Below, piece by piece: positions 28,331 through 35,814 of a stretch of DNA of 64,000 nt (positions within the stretch are counted from its first letter, which is position 1; each line of letters starts with the position of its first letter). The DNA lies in assembly GCA_016234935.1 (NCBI GenBank), contig JACRNL010000003.1, forward strand, positions 62,001 to 126,000, written 5' to 3'. Position numbers and translations under genes: made by a program. The notes under the pieces were generated by a model, which saw nothing but the letters and a program-made list of their open reading frames with translations, was not told where the DNA came from and ran no database searches. Source of the stretch: Deltaproteobacteria bacterium (GTDB taxonomy: Bacteria; Desulfobacterota; GWC2-55-46).

Positions 28331-29186
28331 TTCCTCCTACCTGCCAGTGCCCTTGCTCATCGAGCGCGTGGCGAGGCTGACTGAAAAAGAAAGGCTTTTC
28401 AAGCTCTCAGCCAACGGCCGGGCGTTCACCTTCGATCCGGGCCAGTTTTTCATGGCGGGCCTTCCGGGCTACGGCGAGGCCCCTTTTTCAATAGCGTCCG
28501 GCTCAGGGAAGGCGGCCGAGGCGGACGGCTCCTTCGAGCTGTGCATCAAGGCCGTCGGCAACCTCACGAACGCCATCCACAGGCTTAAAAAAGGCGACAC
28601 CCTCTGGGTGAGAGGGCCGTTCGGGAGGGGCTTTGACGTAAACGGGTCAAGCCCCCTCAGGGGGATGAAGGGCAGGGACATCCTTTTCATTGCCGGAGGC
28701 ATCGGCATAGTTCCCATGCGCGGCCTCATAAAGACCATTCTTGGCGACAGGGAATCTTTCGGCGCCCTCACGCTCGTCTACGGCTTTAAGGATCCGGAAG
28801 GAATACTCTTTGCCGGCGAGATGGAAGATTGGAAGGCCTCCGGCATGGCGGCTCTGCTGACCGTTGATAAGCCCGCGCCGGGGCTTAGCCCCCTCAAGGG
28901 GTGGAAAGGTCATGTCGGGGTGGTGACCACGGTTATTCCGGGACTGGAGATAAACCCTTCAAAGACAGTTGCGGTGATAATCGGCCCTCCCGTGATGTAC
29001 AGGTTTGCCATCAAGAGCCTGTGGGATAAGAATATCGCGCGCGACGATATCTACCTTTCGCTTGAGCGGCGCATGAAGTGCGGAGTCGGCAAATGCGGCC
29101 ACTGCCAGATTGGCGGCATTTACGCCTGTCAGGAAGGCCCGGTCTTTAAACTTTCAGAGCTTAAAGACATGCCGGACGCTTTGTAG
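28311..29186 (+). CDS. FAD/NAD(P)-binding iron-sulfur protein, AsrB / HydG-like
   Basis: The flavin reductase partner of the preceding gene has about 291 residues from ATG 28311, which overlaps the upstream stop by 20 bases (ATG 28290 is an alternative). It shows an FAD-binding barrel (FDPGQFFMAGLPGYGEAPFS), the nucleotide-binding FIAGGIGIVPMRGLI, and a C-terminal 2Fe-2S motif RRMKCGVGKCGHCQIGGIYAC. It oxidises NAD(P)H and passes electrons to the AsrA-like subunit. Two short segments, GSSPLRGM and PGLSPLKGW, come from palindrome fragments and look inserted at loop positions. Confidence 0.87.
   Translation: MPKSGSSSSYLPVPLLIERVARLTEKERLFKLSANGRAFTFDPGQFFMAGLPGYGEAPFSIASGSGKAAEADGSFELCIKAVGNLTNAIHRLKKGDTLWVRGPFGRGFDVNGSSPLRGMKGRDILFIAGGIGIVPMRGLIKTILGDRESFGALTLVYGFKDPEGILFAGEMEDWKASGMAALLTVDKPAPGLSPLKGWKGHVGVVTTVIPGLEINPSKTVAVIIGPPVMYRFAIKSLWDKNIARDDIYLSLERRMKCGVGKCGHCQIGGIYACQEGPVFKLSELKDMPDAL
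28644..28672. repeat. Partial coding palindrome in the AsrB-like gene, first
   Basis: GGGTCAAGCCCCCTCAGGGG followed by GATGAAGGG; translated GSSPLRGMKG. It sits just before the FIAGGIGI nucleotide-binding motif. Confidence 0.6.
28878..28904. repeat. Partial coding palindrome in the AsrB-like gene, second
   Basis: CCGGGGCTTAGCCCCCTCAA then GGGGTGG; translated PGLSPLKGW. It lies between LLTVDKPA and KGHVGVVTT. Confidence 0.6.
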
Positions 29187-29192
29187 CCTGCC

Positions 29193-29317
29193 GCAGGCTG
29201 CTGAAAAAGCCCCATCTACGTCGTTGCCTTCGTCGCTCATCACTGCGGCGTAGGACACACTACGCCTCGTTCTTCGCTCCTCGTCGCCTGGTAGCTGGGG
29301 CTTTTTGAGCAGCCTGC
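29193..29317. repeat. MITE-like element R1, copy c
   Basis: Ends GCAGGCTGCTGAAAAAGCCC and GGGCTTTTTGAGCAGCCTGC. The inner hairpin GGCGTAG-gacaca-CTACGCC is at 29247-29266. It lies between the AsrB-like gene and comEC. Confidence 0.85.
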
Positions 29318-29358
29318 CCTTAGCAGGGCGTTCAAAAAAACAGATACGTTTTATTTAT

Positions 29359-29384
29359 CGTTCCCACGCTCCGGCGTGGGAACG
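29359..29384. repeat. cgttcccacgc/gcgtgggaacg hairpin
   Basis: CGTTCCCACGC (29359-29369) and GCGTGGGAACG (29374-29384) pair perfectly around TCCG. A less perfect copy is at 10583-10608. Confidence 0.7.
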
Positions 29385-29430
29385 ATGGACGAAAATCTTC
29401 TAACGAAAGGAGCATGAGGGACGTCTTTAG

Positions 29431-29468
29431 TTGAACCCCTTCAAGGGGTTCAACCCCCTCAGGGGGCG
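29431..29468. repeat. Coding-palindrome copy at the 5' end of comEC
   Basis: TTGAACCCCTTCAAGGGGTT continues CAACCCCCTCAGGGGG. It could encode NPFKGFNPLRG if translation began at TTG 29431. Confidence 0.75.
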
Positions 29469-29490
29469 GAATACTTCCTCAAGCGCAGCC

Positions 29491-31965
29491 ATGCGTCCCA
29501 TTGTCCCTGTTCTGGCATCGTTCATCGCGGGCATCATCGTTTCAGGGAGGCTTCTGCCTTCTTATGAGGCCGCATACATGCTCCTTGCGCTTTCCGTCTG
29601 CGCTCCGGCGCTTGCCTGTATCATCGGCTCAAGGTTCAGCCGTCCGCTTGCCTGCATGCCGTTTTTCTTCCTCGGCCTTCTTTTCATCCTGCCGCATGTA
29701 AAGCCTGATCTGCCGCAAAACCACATTAAGAACTTCATTCCAAAGGAACGGGCGGTTCCCGCAAACCTCAGAAAGGCGGAGATAACAGACATCGAGGGCG
29801 TGATAAGGGGCTCGCCTGTGGTCGAAGGCGACAATGTCAGGTATCTGGTTGACGCGAAGAGGGTAAACGGAAAGGGGCAATGGGGGAATGTCACGGGCGC
29901 GGTTCTTTTGACCATGTCAGGGGATGAGGCGCGTTTTGACGCCGGGGATACGGTGCGGTTTCTGGCGCGCCTCAAAGAGCCGTCCAATTACGGCAACCCC
30001 GGCGAATACGACTATAAATGGCGGATGAACTCAAGGGGCATCTACGCGACCGCTTTCGTGAAAAGCGAAAGGATGATAGTAAAAACAGGGGAGGGCGATT
30101 CCGGCATATTTTCCATCCCTGCGAAGATGCGAAGCCGGGTGCGCTCTTTTATGGATTCAACGGGCGCACGGAACGACGAGGCGCTCAAAGCCCTGACAAT
30201 AGCGGAAAAGGGAGGGTTGCCGCGCGATATAAGGGATGCCTTCGCAAAGACAGGCGCCGCGCACATACTCGTTATTTCGGGACTGCACATGGGCATGGCG
30301 GCGGTATTTTTCTACTCGCTTATAACCTTTACCCTTAAAAGATCCGAGCGGCTTATGCTCGCGATAAACGTCAGGAGGGCGGCGCTGGCGTTGACGCTTT
30401 TGCCCGTTGTCGGCTACGGCCTGCTTGCCGGCTTTCCCCTGCCGACGCAGAGGGCCGTCATAATGGCCGCCGTGTTTGTCTTTACAATGCTCCTTGAAAA
30501 GGGCAAGGACATGATAAACGCCCTTGCCCTCGCCGCGATAATAATCCTTGCCATGGAGCCGGGCGCTGTCTGGGACATCGCCTTTCAGCTGTCCTTTGCC
30601 GCCGTATTTTTTATCATATACCTGGCGCCGCGTTTGACAGAGCGGCTTGGCGGATTATTTCCGGAAAAAGACAAGGCCTCTCGCAAGGCCGGCTCGGGCT
30701 GGAAGGTCTGGCTCCTTGCAAGGGTCAGAAGGTGGCTGATTCCCGCCTGCAGCGTCACCTTCGCGGCAACGCTCGGCACAGCCCCCATCCTCGCGTATCA
30801 TTTCAATATGGTTTCGATTATCGGCGCGGCCGCCAACGTCATAGCCGTTCCCATAGCGGGTGTGATCGTCCCTCTGCTGCTGTCCTCCATGGCTGTAATG
30901 CCGTTTTGGGAAGGCCTTGCGCGGGCCGGAGTTTATCTTGCGGATAAACTCTTTGATTTGATGGCTGCCGTTATAAAATTATTCGCCGGTCTGCCTTACG
31001 CCTCAGTCCGTGTGGCAACTCCCGCGCTGACCGAGATGATCCTTGCCTATCTGCTGATAATTTTCACGGTCAATTTTAAAAAGGCGCGCGTTTACAGGTT
31101 TTTAACCGCGTTTGTGCTTGTCGCGATTATCGCCGATGCCGGTTACTGGGCCTTGCGGCCGAGGGGGTTCAGCCCCTTCAAGCGGAGCAGGGAATTGAAG
31201 GTCACATTTCTCAGCGTCGGACAGGGGGAATCCGCAGTGGTGGAACTGCCCGGCGGCAAGGTCATGCTCATTGACGGCGGCGGCATATACGGCACGGATT
31301 TTGACACGGGTGAAAGGCTCGTCGCGCCGTTCCTGAGGCATGAGAAGATAGGCACGGTGGATTACATGGTGCTCAGCCACGCGCAGAGAGACCACATGGC
31401 AGGGCTTAATTTCATAGCGGGCGACTTCCATGTAAAGGAATTCTGGTGGAACGGGGACGGCGATCTTGGAGAGCTGAAAGACACGTTTAAAAAGGCCGGC
31501 GCGGAAATAAAGGTTTTAAGCGCCCGGACAGGAGAGATGAATATCGGCGGCGTGAGGGTGGAGGCGCTCAGCCCTTCAGACGGCCAGGCGTTTGATCAGA
31601 ACAATAAAAGCCTTGTTCTGAGGCTTACGTACGGGGATAAGAGCTTTCTCTTTACCGGCGACATAGGCTTTCCGGCGGAAGAGTATCTGGCGGGGCGGGA
31701 TGTCCGCGCCGCTGTCCTCAAAGCCCCGCATCACGGGAGCAGATATTCGTCGTCAGCGGAGTTTTTAAGCCGCGTGCGTCCGGCGGTCGTGGTGGCGTCA
31801 GCGGGGAGGGGTAATGTATTCGGATTTCCGCACCCGGACACCATAAAAAGATATGATGCCGTTAATGCGAAGTTTTATAGAACTGACAGGGACGGCGCCG
31901 TAACAGTGGGCACGGACGGGGCCGTACTCAGCGTCAGCACGTATTTGACTGAGATGCCCCCTTAG
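29491..31965 (+). CDS. comEC: ComEC/Rec2 competence channel with metallo-beta-lactamase domain
   Basis: From ATG 29491 the protein has 824 residues beginning RPIVPVLASFIAGIIVSG, a typical ComEC start. It has an OB-like N-terminal region, a Competence domain with many membrane helices (LVISGLHMGMAAVFFY, PTQRAVIMA, AFQLSFAAVF), and a C-terminal MBL domain (SVGQGESAVV, LSHAQRDHMAGL, LKAPHHGSRYSS). It forms the inner-membrane channel for single-stranded DNA uptake, and the MBL domain may degrade the second strand. The frame also opens at TTG 29431 within a repeat. Near 31163 the loop joining the two domains carries another palindrome-derived stretch (RGFSPFKRS). Confidence 0.92.
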   Translation: MRPIVPVLASFIAGIIVSGRLLPSYEAAYMLLALSVCAPALACIIGSRFSRPLACMPFFFLGLLFILPHVKPDLPQNHIKNFIPKERAVPANLRKAEITDIEGVIRGSPVVEGDNVRYLVDAKRVNGKGQWGNVTGAVLLTMSGDEARFDAGDTVRFLARLKEPSNYGNPGEYDYKWRMNSRGIYATAFVKSERMIVKTGEGDSGIFSIPAKMRSRVRSFMDSTGARNDEALKALTIAEKGGLPRDIRDAFAKTGAAHILVISGLHMGMAAVFFYSLITFTLKRSERLMLAINVRRAALALTLLPVVGYGLLAGFPLPTQRAVIMAAVFVFTMLLEKGKDMINALALAAIIILAMEPGAVWDIAFQLSFAAVFFIIYLAPRLTERLGGLFPEKDKASRKAGSGWKVWLLARVRRWLIPACSVTFAATLGTAPILAYHFNMVSIIGAAANVIAVPIAGVIVPLLLSSMAVMPFWEGLARAGVYLADKLFDLMAAVIKLFAGLPYASVRVATPALTEMILAYLLIIFTVNFKKARVYRFLTAFVLVAIIADAGYWALRPRGFSPFKRSRELKVTFLSVGQGESAVVELPGGKVMLIDGGGIYGTDFDTGERLVAPFLRHEKIGTVDYMVLSHAQRDHMAGLNFIAGDFHVKEFWWNGDGDLGELKDTFKKAGAEIKVLSARTGEMNIGGVRVEALSPSDGQAFDQNNKSLVLRLTYGDKSFLFTGDIGFPAEEYLAGRDVRAAVLKAPHHGSRYSSSAEFLSRVRPAVVVASAGRGNVFGFPHPDTIKRYDAVNAKFYRTDRDGAVTVGTDGAVLSVSTYLTEMPP
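31163..31182. repeat. Short coding palindrome in comEC
   Basis: GGGGGTTCAGCCCCTTCAAG, translated RGFSPFK. It lies at the join between the membrane part and the MBL domain, where a length change should be tolerated. Confidence 0.55.
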
Positions 31966-32024
31966 GATATACTTCAGTCATAATTAGCGCTTATTGCCGG
32001 TAAAAATTAAAAAGGAAGGCCTTC

Positions 32025-32570
32025 ATGAAGGTATCCCATTTCGCGGCGGCGTTCGCCCTGCTGGTCATTTGCAACGCCTCTTTGTCCTACGCTGATCTCT
32101 TTCAGTGGGTTGACAAAGACGGGGTCATGCATATAGTGGACAGCCTTAAAAATGTCCCTGATGTGTATAGGGGCAAGGTGAAGGTTTATAAGTCAACGCC
32201 CCGGCCAGAGGTGAAGCAGAGTGAGCAGTCAGGGCAGGAAGAGACTGCGGCACCGGTGAAGGATGAGGAAAAGGTTGAGCTCTACGGCGACTACACGCTT
32301 GAGTGGTGGAAGGAGACCTTCAATAAAAAGAGGCAGGAGCTTGGGCAGCTGCAGGATGCCGTTGCGGCGAAGAAGCAGTATATAGGCCTTGTGGACAGCG
32401 GCACGCAGTTCGGCCAGATATACGGCGCTGATAACATTGACAGGTATAATAAGTATGTTAAGGAACTGTCTGAAGACGAAAAGAGGGCGCAGGCCATGAA
32501 GGACGAGCTTTCCGAGCTTGTGAGAAAGGCGACCATCTACGGCGTGCCAAGGCACATAAGGGGGGAGTAA
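32025..32570 (+). CDS. Exported DUF4124-domain protein
   Basis: The 181-residue protein has a signal peptide (MKVSHFAAAFALLVICNASL, cleaved after SYA). A short DUF4124 domain follows (DLFQWVDKDGVMHIVDSLKN), then a Glu/Pro-rich linker and a helical coiled coil (residues 90-165) with EWWKETFNKKRQELGQLQDA. It acts in the periplasm; the function of the family is unknown. It follows comEC by 59 bases and may share its transcript. Confidence 0.8.
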   Translation: MKVSHFAAAFALLVICNASLSYADLFQWVDKDGVMHIVDSLKNVPDVYRGKVKVYKSTPRPEVKQSEQSGQEETAAPVKDEEKVELYGDYTLEWWKETFNKKRQELGQLQDAVAAKKQYIGLVDSGTQFGQIYGADNIDRYNKYVKELSEDEKRAQAMKDELSELVRKATIYGVPRHIRGE

Positions 32571-32581
32571 GGGTATCCTTT

Positions 32582-33421
32582 CTAAAGTTTAATCGTCATC
32601 CCCGTCGCCACGCCGAAGCACTTCATCTTCGAGCCTCTTTTGGCGATGATCTTCCTGCAATTCTTTACTATCGCGTCAATTTCCCTGTCAGTCCTTTCCT
32701 GGTTGTGGTGGAAGAGGCCGAACTGCTTGATGTTCGCGTCTAGGGCGAGCTGCAGGGTGTCGATGTAGACCGAGTGGCCCCACTTTTGGGTCTTTTTGTA
32801 TTCGCTCCTCGTGTATTCCGAATCGTGGAAAAGCACGTCGGCGTCCTTGGCGAATGCGACGTAATCCGCGTATGTGCGCCCGCCCGGGTGCTGGTATTCA
32901 AGTTCGTTGTCCGTCAGAAAGACGAAGGACTTGCCGTCCTCTTCAAAGCGGTATCCGGCGCCTTCGTTCGGGTGGCTGAGGGGGATGGTCGTTATCTTCA
33001 CCGAGCCTATCCGGTAGTCCTTGTTGCCCATGCCGAGAAAGGTTATGTTCGCGTTGATGTCGTCAAGTTCCACGGGAAAGTACGGCGCGGTCATGGCCTT
33101 TGAAATTATCTTCTTCAGGGATATCTGCGTTGTCTGCGGGCCGTATATCTTTATCCTGCGGTTCTTCTGGTAGATGGGCTTGAAAAAAGGAAAACCTGAG
33201 AGGTGGTCCCAGTGCGCGTGAGTGATAAGGAGGTTGATGGCCCGCCTTTTTTCCTTTACAAGCTCGTTGCCCAGCGCGCGTATGCCCGTGCCAGCGTCAA
33301 TAATGATGATATCCCCTGCGTTGCTGACCACCTCAACGCACGCGGTGTCGCCGCCGTATTTGGTGTAATCTTTGCCGGATACGGATATGGATCCTCTGGA
33401 ACCCCAGCATTTTATTATCAT
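32582..33421 (-). CDS. MBL-fold metal-dependent hydrolase
   Basis: The 279-residue cytoplasmic protein begins MIIKCWGSRGSISVSG and carries the metal site LLITHAHWDHLSGFPFF, IDAGTGIRALG, IPLSHPNEGAGYRF, FLTDNELEY and LFHDSEYT. The GSRGS start and the histidine pattern fit the RNase Z/cyclic-nucleotide phosphodiesterase-like branch. Close homologues occur beside or fused to response regulators, from memory. The substrate is unknown. It converges on the DUF4124 gene with only 11 bases between them. Confidence 0.85.
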   Translation of the reverse strand: MIIKCWGSRGSISVSGKDYTKYGGDTACVEVVSNAGDIIIIDAGTGIRALGNELVKEKRRAINLLITHAHWDHLSGFPFFKPIYQKNRRIKIYGPQTTQISLKKIISKAMTAPYFPVELDDINANITFLGMGNKDYRIGSVKITTIPLSHPNEGAGYRFEEDGKSFVFLTDNELEYQHPGGRTYADYVAFAKDADVLFHDSEYTRSEYKKTQKWGHSVYIDTLQLALDANIKQFGLFHHNQERTDREIDAIVKNCRKIIAKRGSKMKCFGVATGMTIKL

Positions 33422-33530
33422 GCAATGCCTTTCATAAACCCTGTAATCGAATGTCTGAACGCATTAAGCTGTCAAGTATTATAGCAGACGAATTTTATTA
33501 GTCAATACGGATATTTAGGCTTACCTTTTT

Positions 33531-33615
33531 AAGCACACGAGGGCAAGCGGGAATGACAATGTCTTTATATACGAACCCCCGCTTTAGACCCCCGCTTCAG
33601 ACACGCGAGGGCAGG
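33531..33615. repeat. Cluster of cccccgctt/gagggcagg elements
   Basis: A degenerate copy (AAGCACACGAGGGCAAGC) is followed by a fragment cgggaatgac and by CCCCCGCTTTAGACCCCCGC then TTCAGACACGCGAGGGCAGG. The block fills the gap between the MBL gene and the 3' end of larC. Confidence 0.65.
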
Positions 33616-33640
33616 AATAAGAAGCAGAAATCGCTTCCTT

Positions 33641-34864
33641 TCATTTTTTCCTGAATGCCGCCTTTGCGGCGTCAATTACCTCTTTGAGGGGGACCTTTTT
33701 TTTGGCGGCTATCGCCCGGCATTCGTCGTATTCAGGTTGTATGTTCACAGGTTTTCCGTTCCTGAGGGATACCTTGAAGCCGACGGTTCCGTAAGGTGTT
33801 TTTACCTTGACGGTCTTTCGCCCAAGGCAATGCCTTTCAACGGCGTAAGACCTTACGCCTATCGAGGTTGATTCCCTGAAGATGGCGTCAACTATGCCGC
33901 TTACCCTGTCACCTTCGGCAAGGGCGCTCAAAAGTATGCCGGGCCTTGTTTTTTTCATCTGCACCGGCGTGAAGTAGACGTCAAGCGCTCCTGCGGCAAA
34001 GAGGGTTTCCATCAGGTATCCGGCTATCTGCGGGCTCATGTCGTCTATGTTCGTTTCTATCATGAAAAGTTTTTCCGCGCCGCGCGCCTGTCCGTTATCG
34101 GCGTGGGGGCTGAGCCCCCTGAGGGGGCCGAGCCCTTTCAACCCGTCCGGCATGACCCCGGTTACCGCGCGCAGCACGTTGGCGCGCTCCTTAAAATCCT
34201 TCTTACCCGCGCCGTAGCCGGTATCTTCGATAATCATGTCCGGTATCGGCCCGAAGCCTGAGGCAATGGTCTTTACAATTGCCGCGCCCGTGGGCGTCGT
34301 AAGTTCAAAGGGCGCGTCTGAAGACAATACCGGCACGCCTTTTAAAAGTTCCACTGTGGCTGGCGCCGGGATGGGCAGTGTGCCGTGCATGGTCTTTGCC
34401 CAGCCGGAACCGAGCGGGATCGGCGAAGAGATGACCCTGTCGGCCTTCAGCGACGTCACGGCAACGGCCGCGCCGACTATGTCTATGATGGAGTCCATTG
34501 CGCCGACCTCGTGGAAGTGCACCTTTTGGGCGCTTATCCCGTGTATCCTGCCCTCTGCCGCGGCGATGTTTTTGAATATGGCGACGCTTAAATCCTTTAC
34601 CTCTTTCGAAAGGGCGCTCGCGGATATGATATTTTTTATGTCCTTGAATGTCCTGTGGCGGTGCTCGTGCATATGCGCCGCCCTGAAGGACGTGGCCGTG
34701 ATGGAGTGGCGCGTCTCTTTGGCAATCTTCACTTTAACGGGGCCCAGGCCGAGCTTTTCTATCTCGCGCAGTATGGCCCTTGAGTCGGCTCCGAGGTCTA
34801 TAAGCGCGGCCAGGAACATGTCGCCGCTTATGCCCATCGGGCAGTCTAAATACAGTATCTTCAT
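33641..34864 (-). CDS. larC: Nickel-pincer cofactor insertion protein LarC
   Basis: LarC inserts nickel into the pyridinium-dithiocarboxylate cofactor used by lactate racemase and related enzymes (CTP-dependent cyclometallase). The 407 residues show the start YLDCPMGISGDMFLAALIDL, the His-rich HMHEHRHRTFKDI, VHFHEVGAMDSIIDIVG, LTTPTGAAI and the C-terminal IETNIDDMSPQIAGYL. Residues about 241-254 (LKGLGPLRGLSP) are an in-frame palindrome copy between the N- and C-terminal halves. It starts directly after the stop of the upstream gene. larB is three genes upstream; no larA or larE is in the window. Confidence 0.94.
   Translation of the reverse strand: MKILYLDCPMGISGDMFLAALIDLGADSRAILREIEKLGLGPVKVKIAKETRHSITATSFRAAHMHEHRHRTFKDIKNIISASALSKEVKDLSVAIFKNIAAAEGRIHGISAQKVHFHEVGAMDSIIDIVGAAVAVTSLKADRVISSPIPLGSGWAKTMHGTLPIPAPATVELLKGVPVLSSDAPFELTTPTGAAIVKTIASGFGPIPDMIIEDTGYGAGKKDFKERANVLRAVTGVMPDGLKGLGPLRGLSPHADNGQARGAEKLFMIETNIDDMSPQIAGYLMETLFAAGALDVYFTPVQMKKTRPGILLSALAEGDRVSGIVDAIFRESTSIGVRSYAVERHCLGRKTVKVKTPYGTVGFKVSLRNGKPVNIQPEYDECRAIAAKKKVPLKEVIDAAKAAFRKK
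34105..34144. repeat. In-frame coding palindrome in larC
   Basis: GGGGGCTGAGCCCCCTGAGG continues GGGCCGAGCCCTTTCAACCC. On the larC strand it reads LKGLGPLRGLSP. Confidence 0.8.
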
Positions 34865-35341
34865 TCAGTCCTCTTCGGTGTCAGGCACGGGCAATATCGC
34901 CGCCAGATCCTGCTCCATGTCCAGGCCGTATTTTATTGAAAGCTGCGCGATGTGGACGCCGAATACGCCTCTCATCTCGCCCAACGCCGCGAAGAATTCC
35001 GCGTTATCGAGTCTTCCGGGAAGACCGCCGGACGGCCTCAGTCTGCCGAGAAATTTAGCGCACGACGCCCGCATGGCCCTGATATGCCCGGCCACTTCAG
35101 GGGGCGCGCTGCCGGAGTCCAGCATATCCGTCAAATGCATGCGCATTTTCATTATAGAGCCGTCTACATAATCCGGCATCTCCGGGTCATACGGGGTATA
35201 GAGCGATCTCTGGTCCTCAAGGAACGAGACGACCATTCCCGCTATTTCCCTGTCGCCTTTGGGCGGGTTCCATTGAACGCCGAAGTACGGCGTGGAGATG
35301 CCGTTCATGCTTTTTATTATTTTACTGAACGGTATCTTCAT
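34865..35341 (-). CDS. Conserved hypothetical protein in the lar cluster
   Basis: The 158-residue soluble protein starts MKIPFSKIIKSMNGISTPYF and contains GVQWNPPKGDREIAGMVVSF, FLEDQRSLYTPYDPEMPDY and HIRAMRASCAKFLGRL. The GISTP..GVQW.PP start and the RAMRASC motif recall a widespread small uncharacterised family (possibly DUF6650), from memory. It has no signal or membrane segment. Its stop abuts the larC ATG, so it is translationally linked to larC. A 24-bp hairpin begins 10 bases before its ATG. Confidence 0.7.
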   Translation of the reverse strand: MKIPFSKIIKSMNGISTPYFGVQWNPPKGDREIAGMVVSFLEDQRSLYTPYDPEMPDYVDGSIMKMRMHLTDMLDSGSAPPEVAGHIRAMRASCAKFLGRLRPSGGLPGRLDNAEFFAALGEMRGVFGVHIAQLSIKYGLDMEQDLAAILPVPDTEED

Positions 35342-35350
35342 CTGGCCATG

Positions 35351-35447
35351 CCCCGCACCACTTTCCGCTGCCAACCCCCGCTTCAGACACGCGAGGGCAG
35401 GCGTTTGTATTACGCATGAACTCTTGGCAGCGGAAAGTGGTGCGGGG
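35351..35447. repeat. 24-bp perfect inverted repeat with a small element in its loop
   Basis: Arm 35351-35374 (CCCCGCACCACTTTCC then GCTGCCAA) is perfectly complementary to 35424-35447. The 49-base loop carries CCCCCGCTTCAGACACGCGA plus GGGCAGGC. The right arm touches the stop codon of the upstream gene, and the left arm lies just 5' of the next start codon on the minus strand. Confidence 0.8.
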
Positions 35448-35783
35448 TTATTTTCTTCCGGTTAATTTTTCCATGAGGGTCTCGGCGCTTAGGTCCCAGT
35501 ATGCGTCCCAGACCTGCTTGGTCTGTTCTGACATGTTTGCAAGACCGCCCTTGCCGTCAAGGTGCTTGTAGTTTTCTATTCTCGCCTGCATGCTTTTAAC
35601 GTTTATGCCGAAGGCCCCGGCAAGCTCCTTGATGTCCTTTTGCGCAAGGTTTATCTTCTTTTCCTGCTCGACCTTGTAAAGATACAGGGCCAGCATATCG
35701 TCTTTTAGCGTCCACTCGTGCTGTTCTTCCGCCCCTTGAAGGGGCTGAGCCCCCTCAGGGGGTTCAACATGTTTTTTTCCCAA
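35448..35783 (-). CDS. Small hypothetical protein carrying the GVEPPEGAQPLQ insert
   Basis: The 111-residue protein starts at TTG 35783 with GGGGGAG upstream. After five residues (MGKKH) comes VEPPEGAQPLQG, encoded by the dispersed palindrome, so the start of the protein has been rebuilt by the repeat. The rest is helical: WTLKDDMLALYLYKVEQ, KDIKELAGAFGINVKSMQAR (helix-turn-helix-like) and AYWDLSAETLMEKL. I do not recognise the family. It lies between larB and the next gene of the lar cluster. Confidence 0.65.
   Translation of the reverse strand: MGKKHVEPPEGAQPLQGAEEQHEWTLKDDMLALYLYKVEQEKKINLAQKDIKELAGAFGINVKSMQARIENYKHLDGKGGLANMSEQTKQVWDAYWDLSAETLMEKLTGRK
35736..35769. repeat. In-frame coding palindrome near a protein N-terminus
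   Basis: TTGAAGGGGCTGAGCCCCCT continues CAGGGGGTTCAACA. On the gene strand it reads VEPPEGAQPLQ, the same register as in cheW and pcrA. Confidence 0.8.
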
Positions 35784-35814
35784 GTCCGTTTACTCCCCCG
35801 CTTATTCTCTGTTT

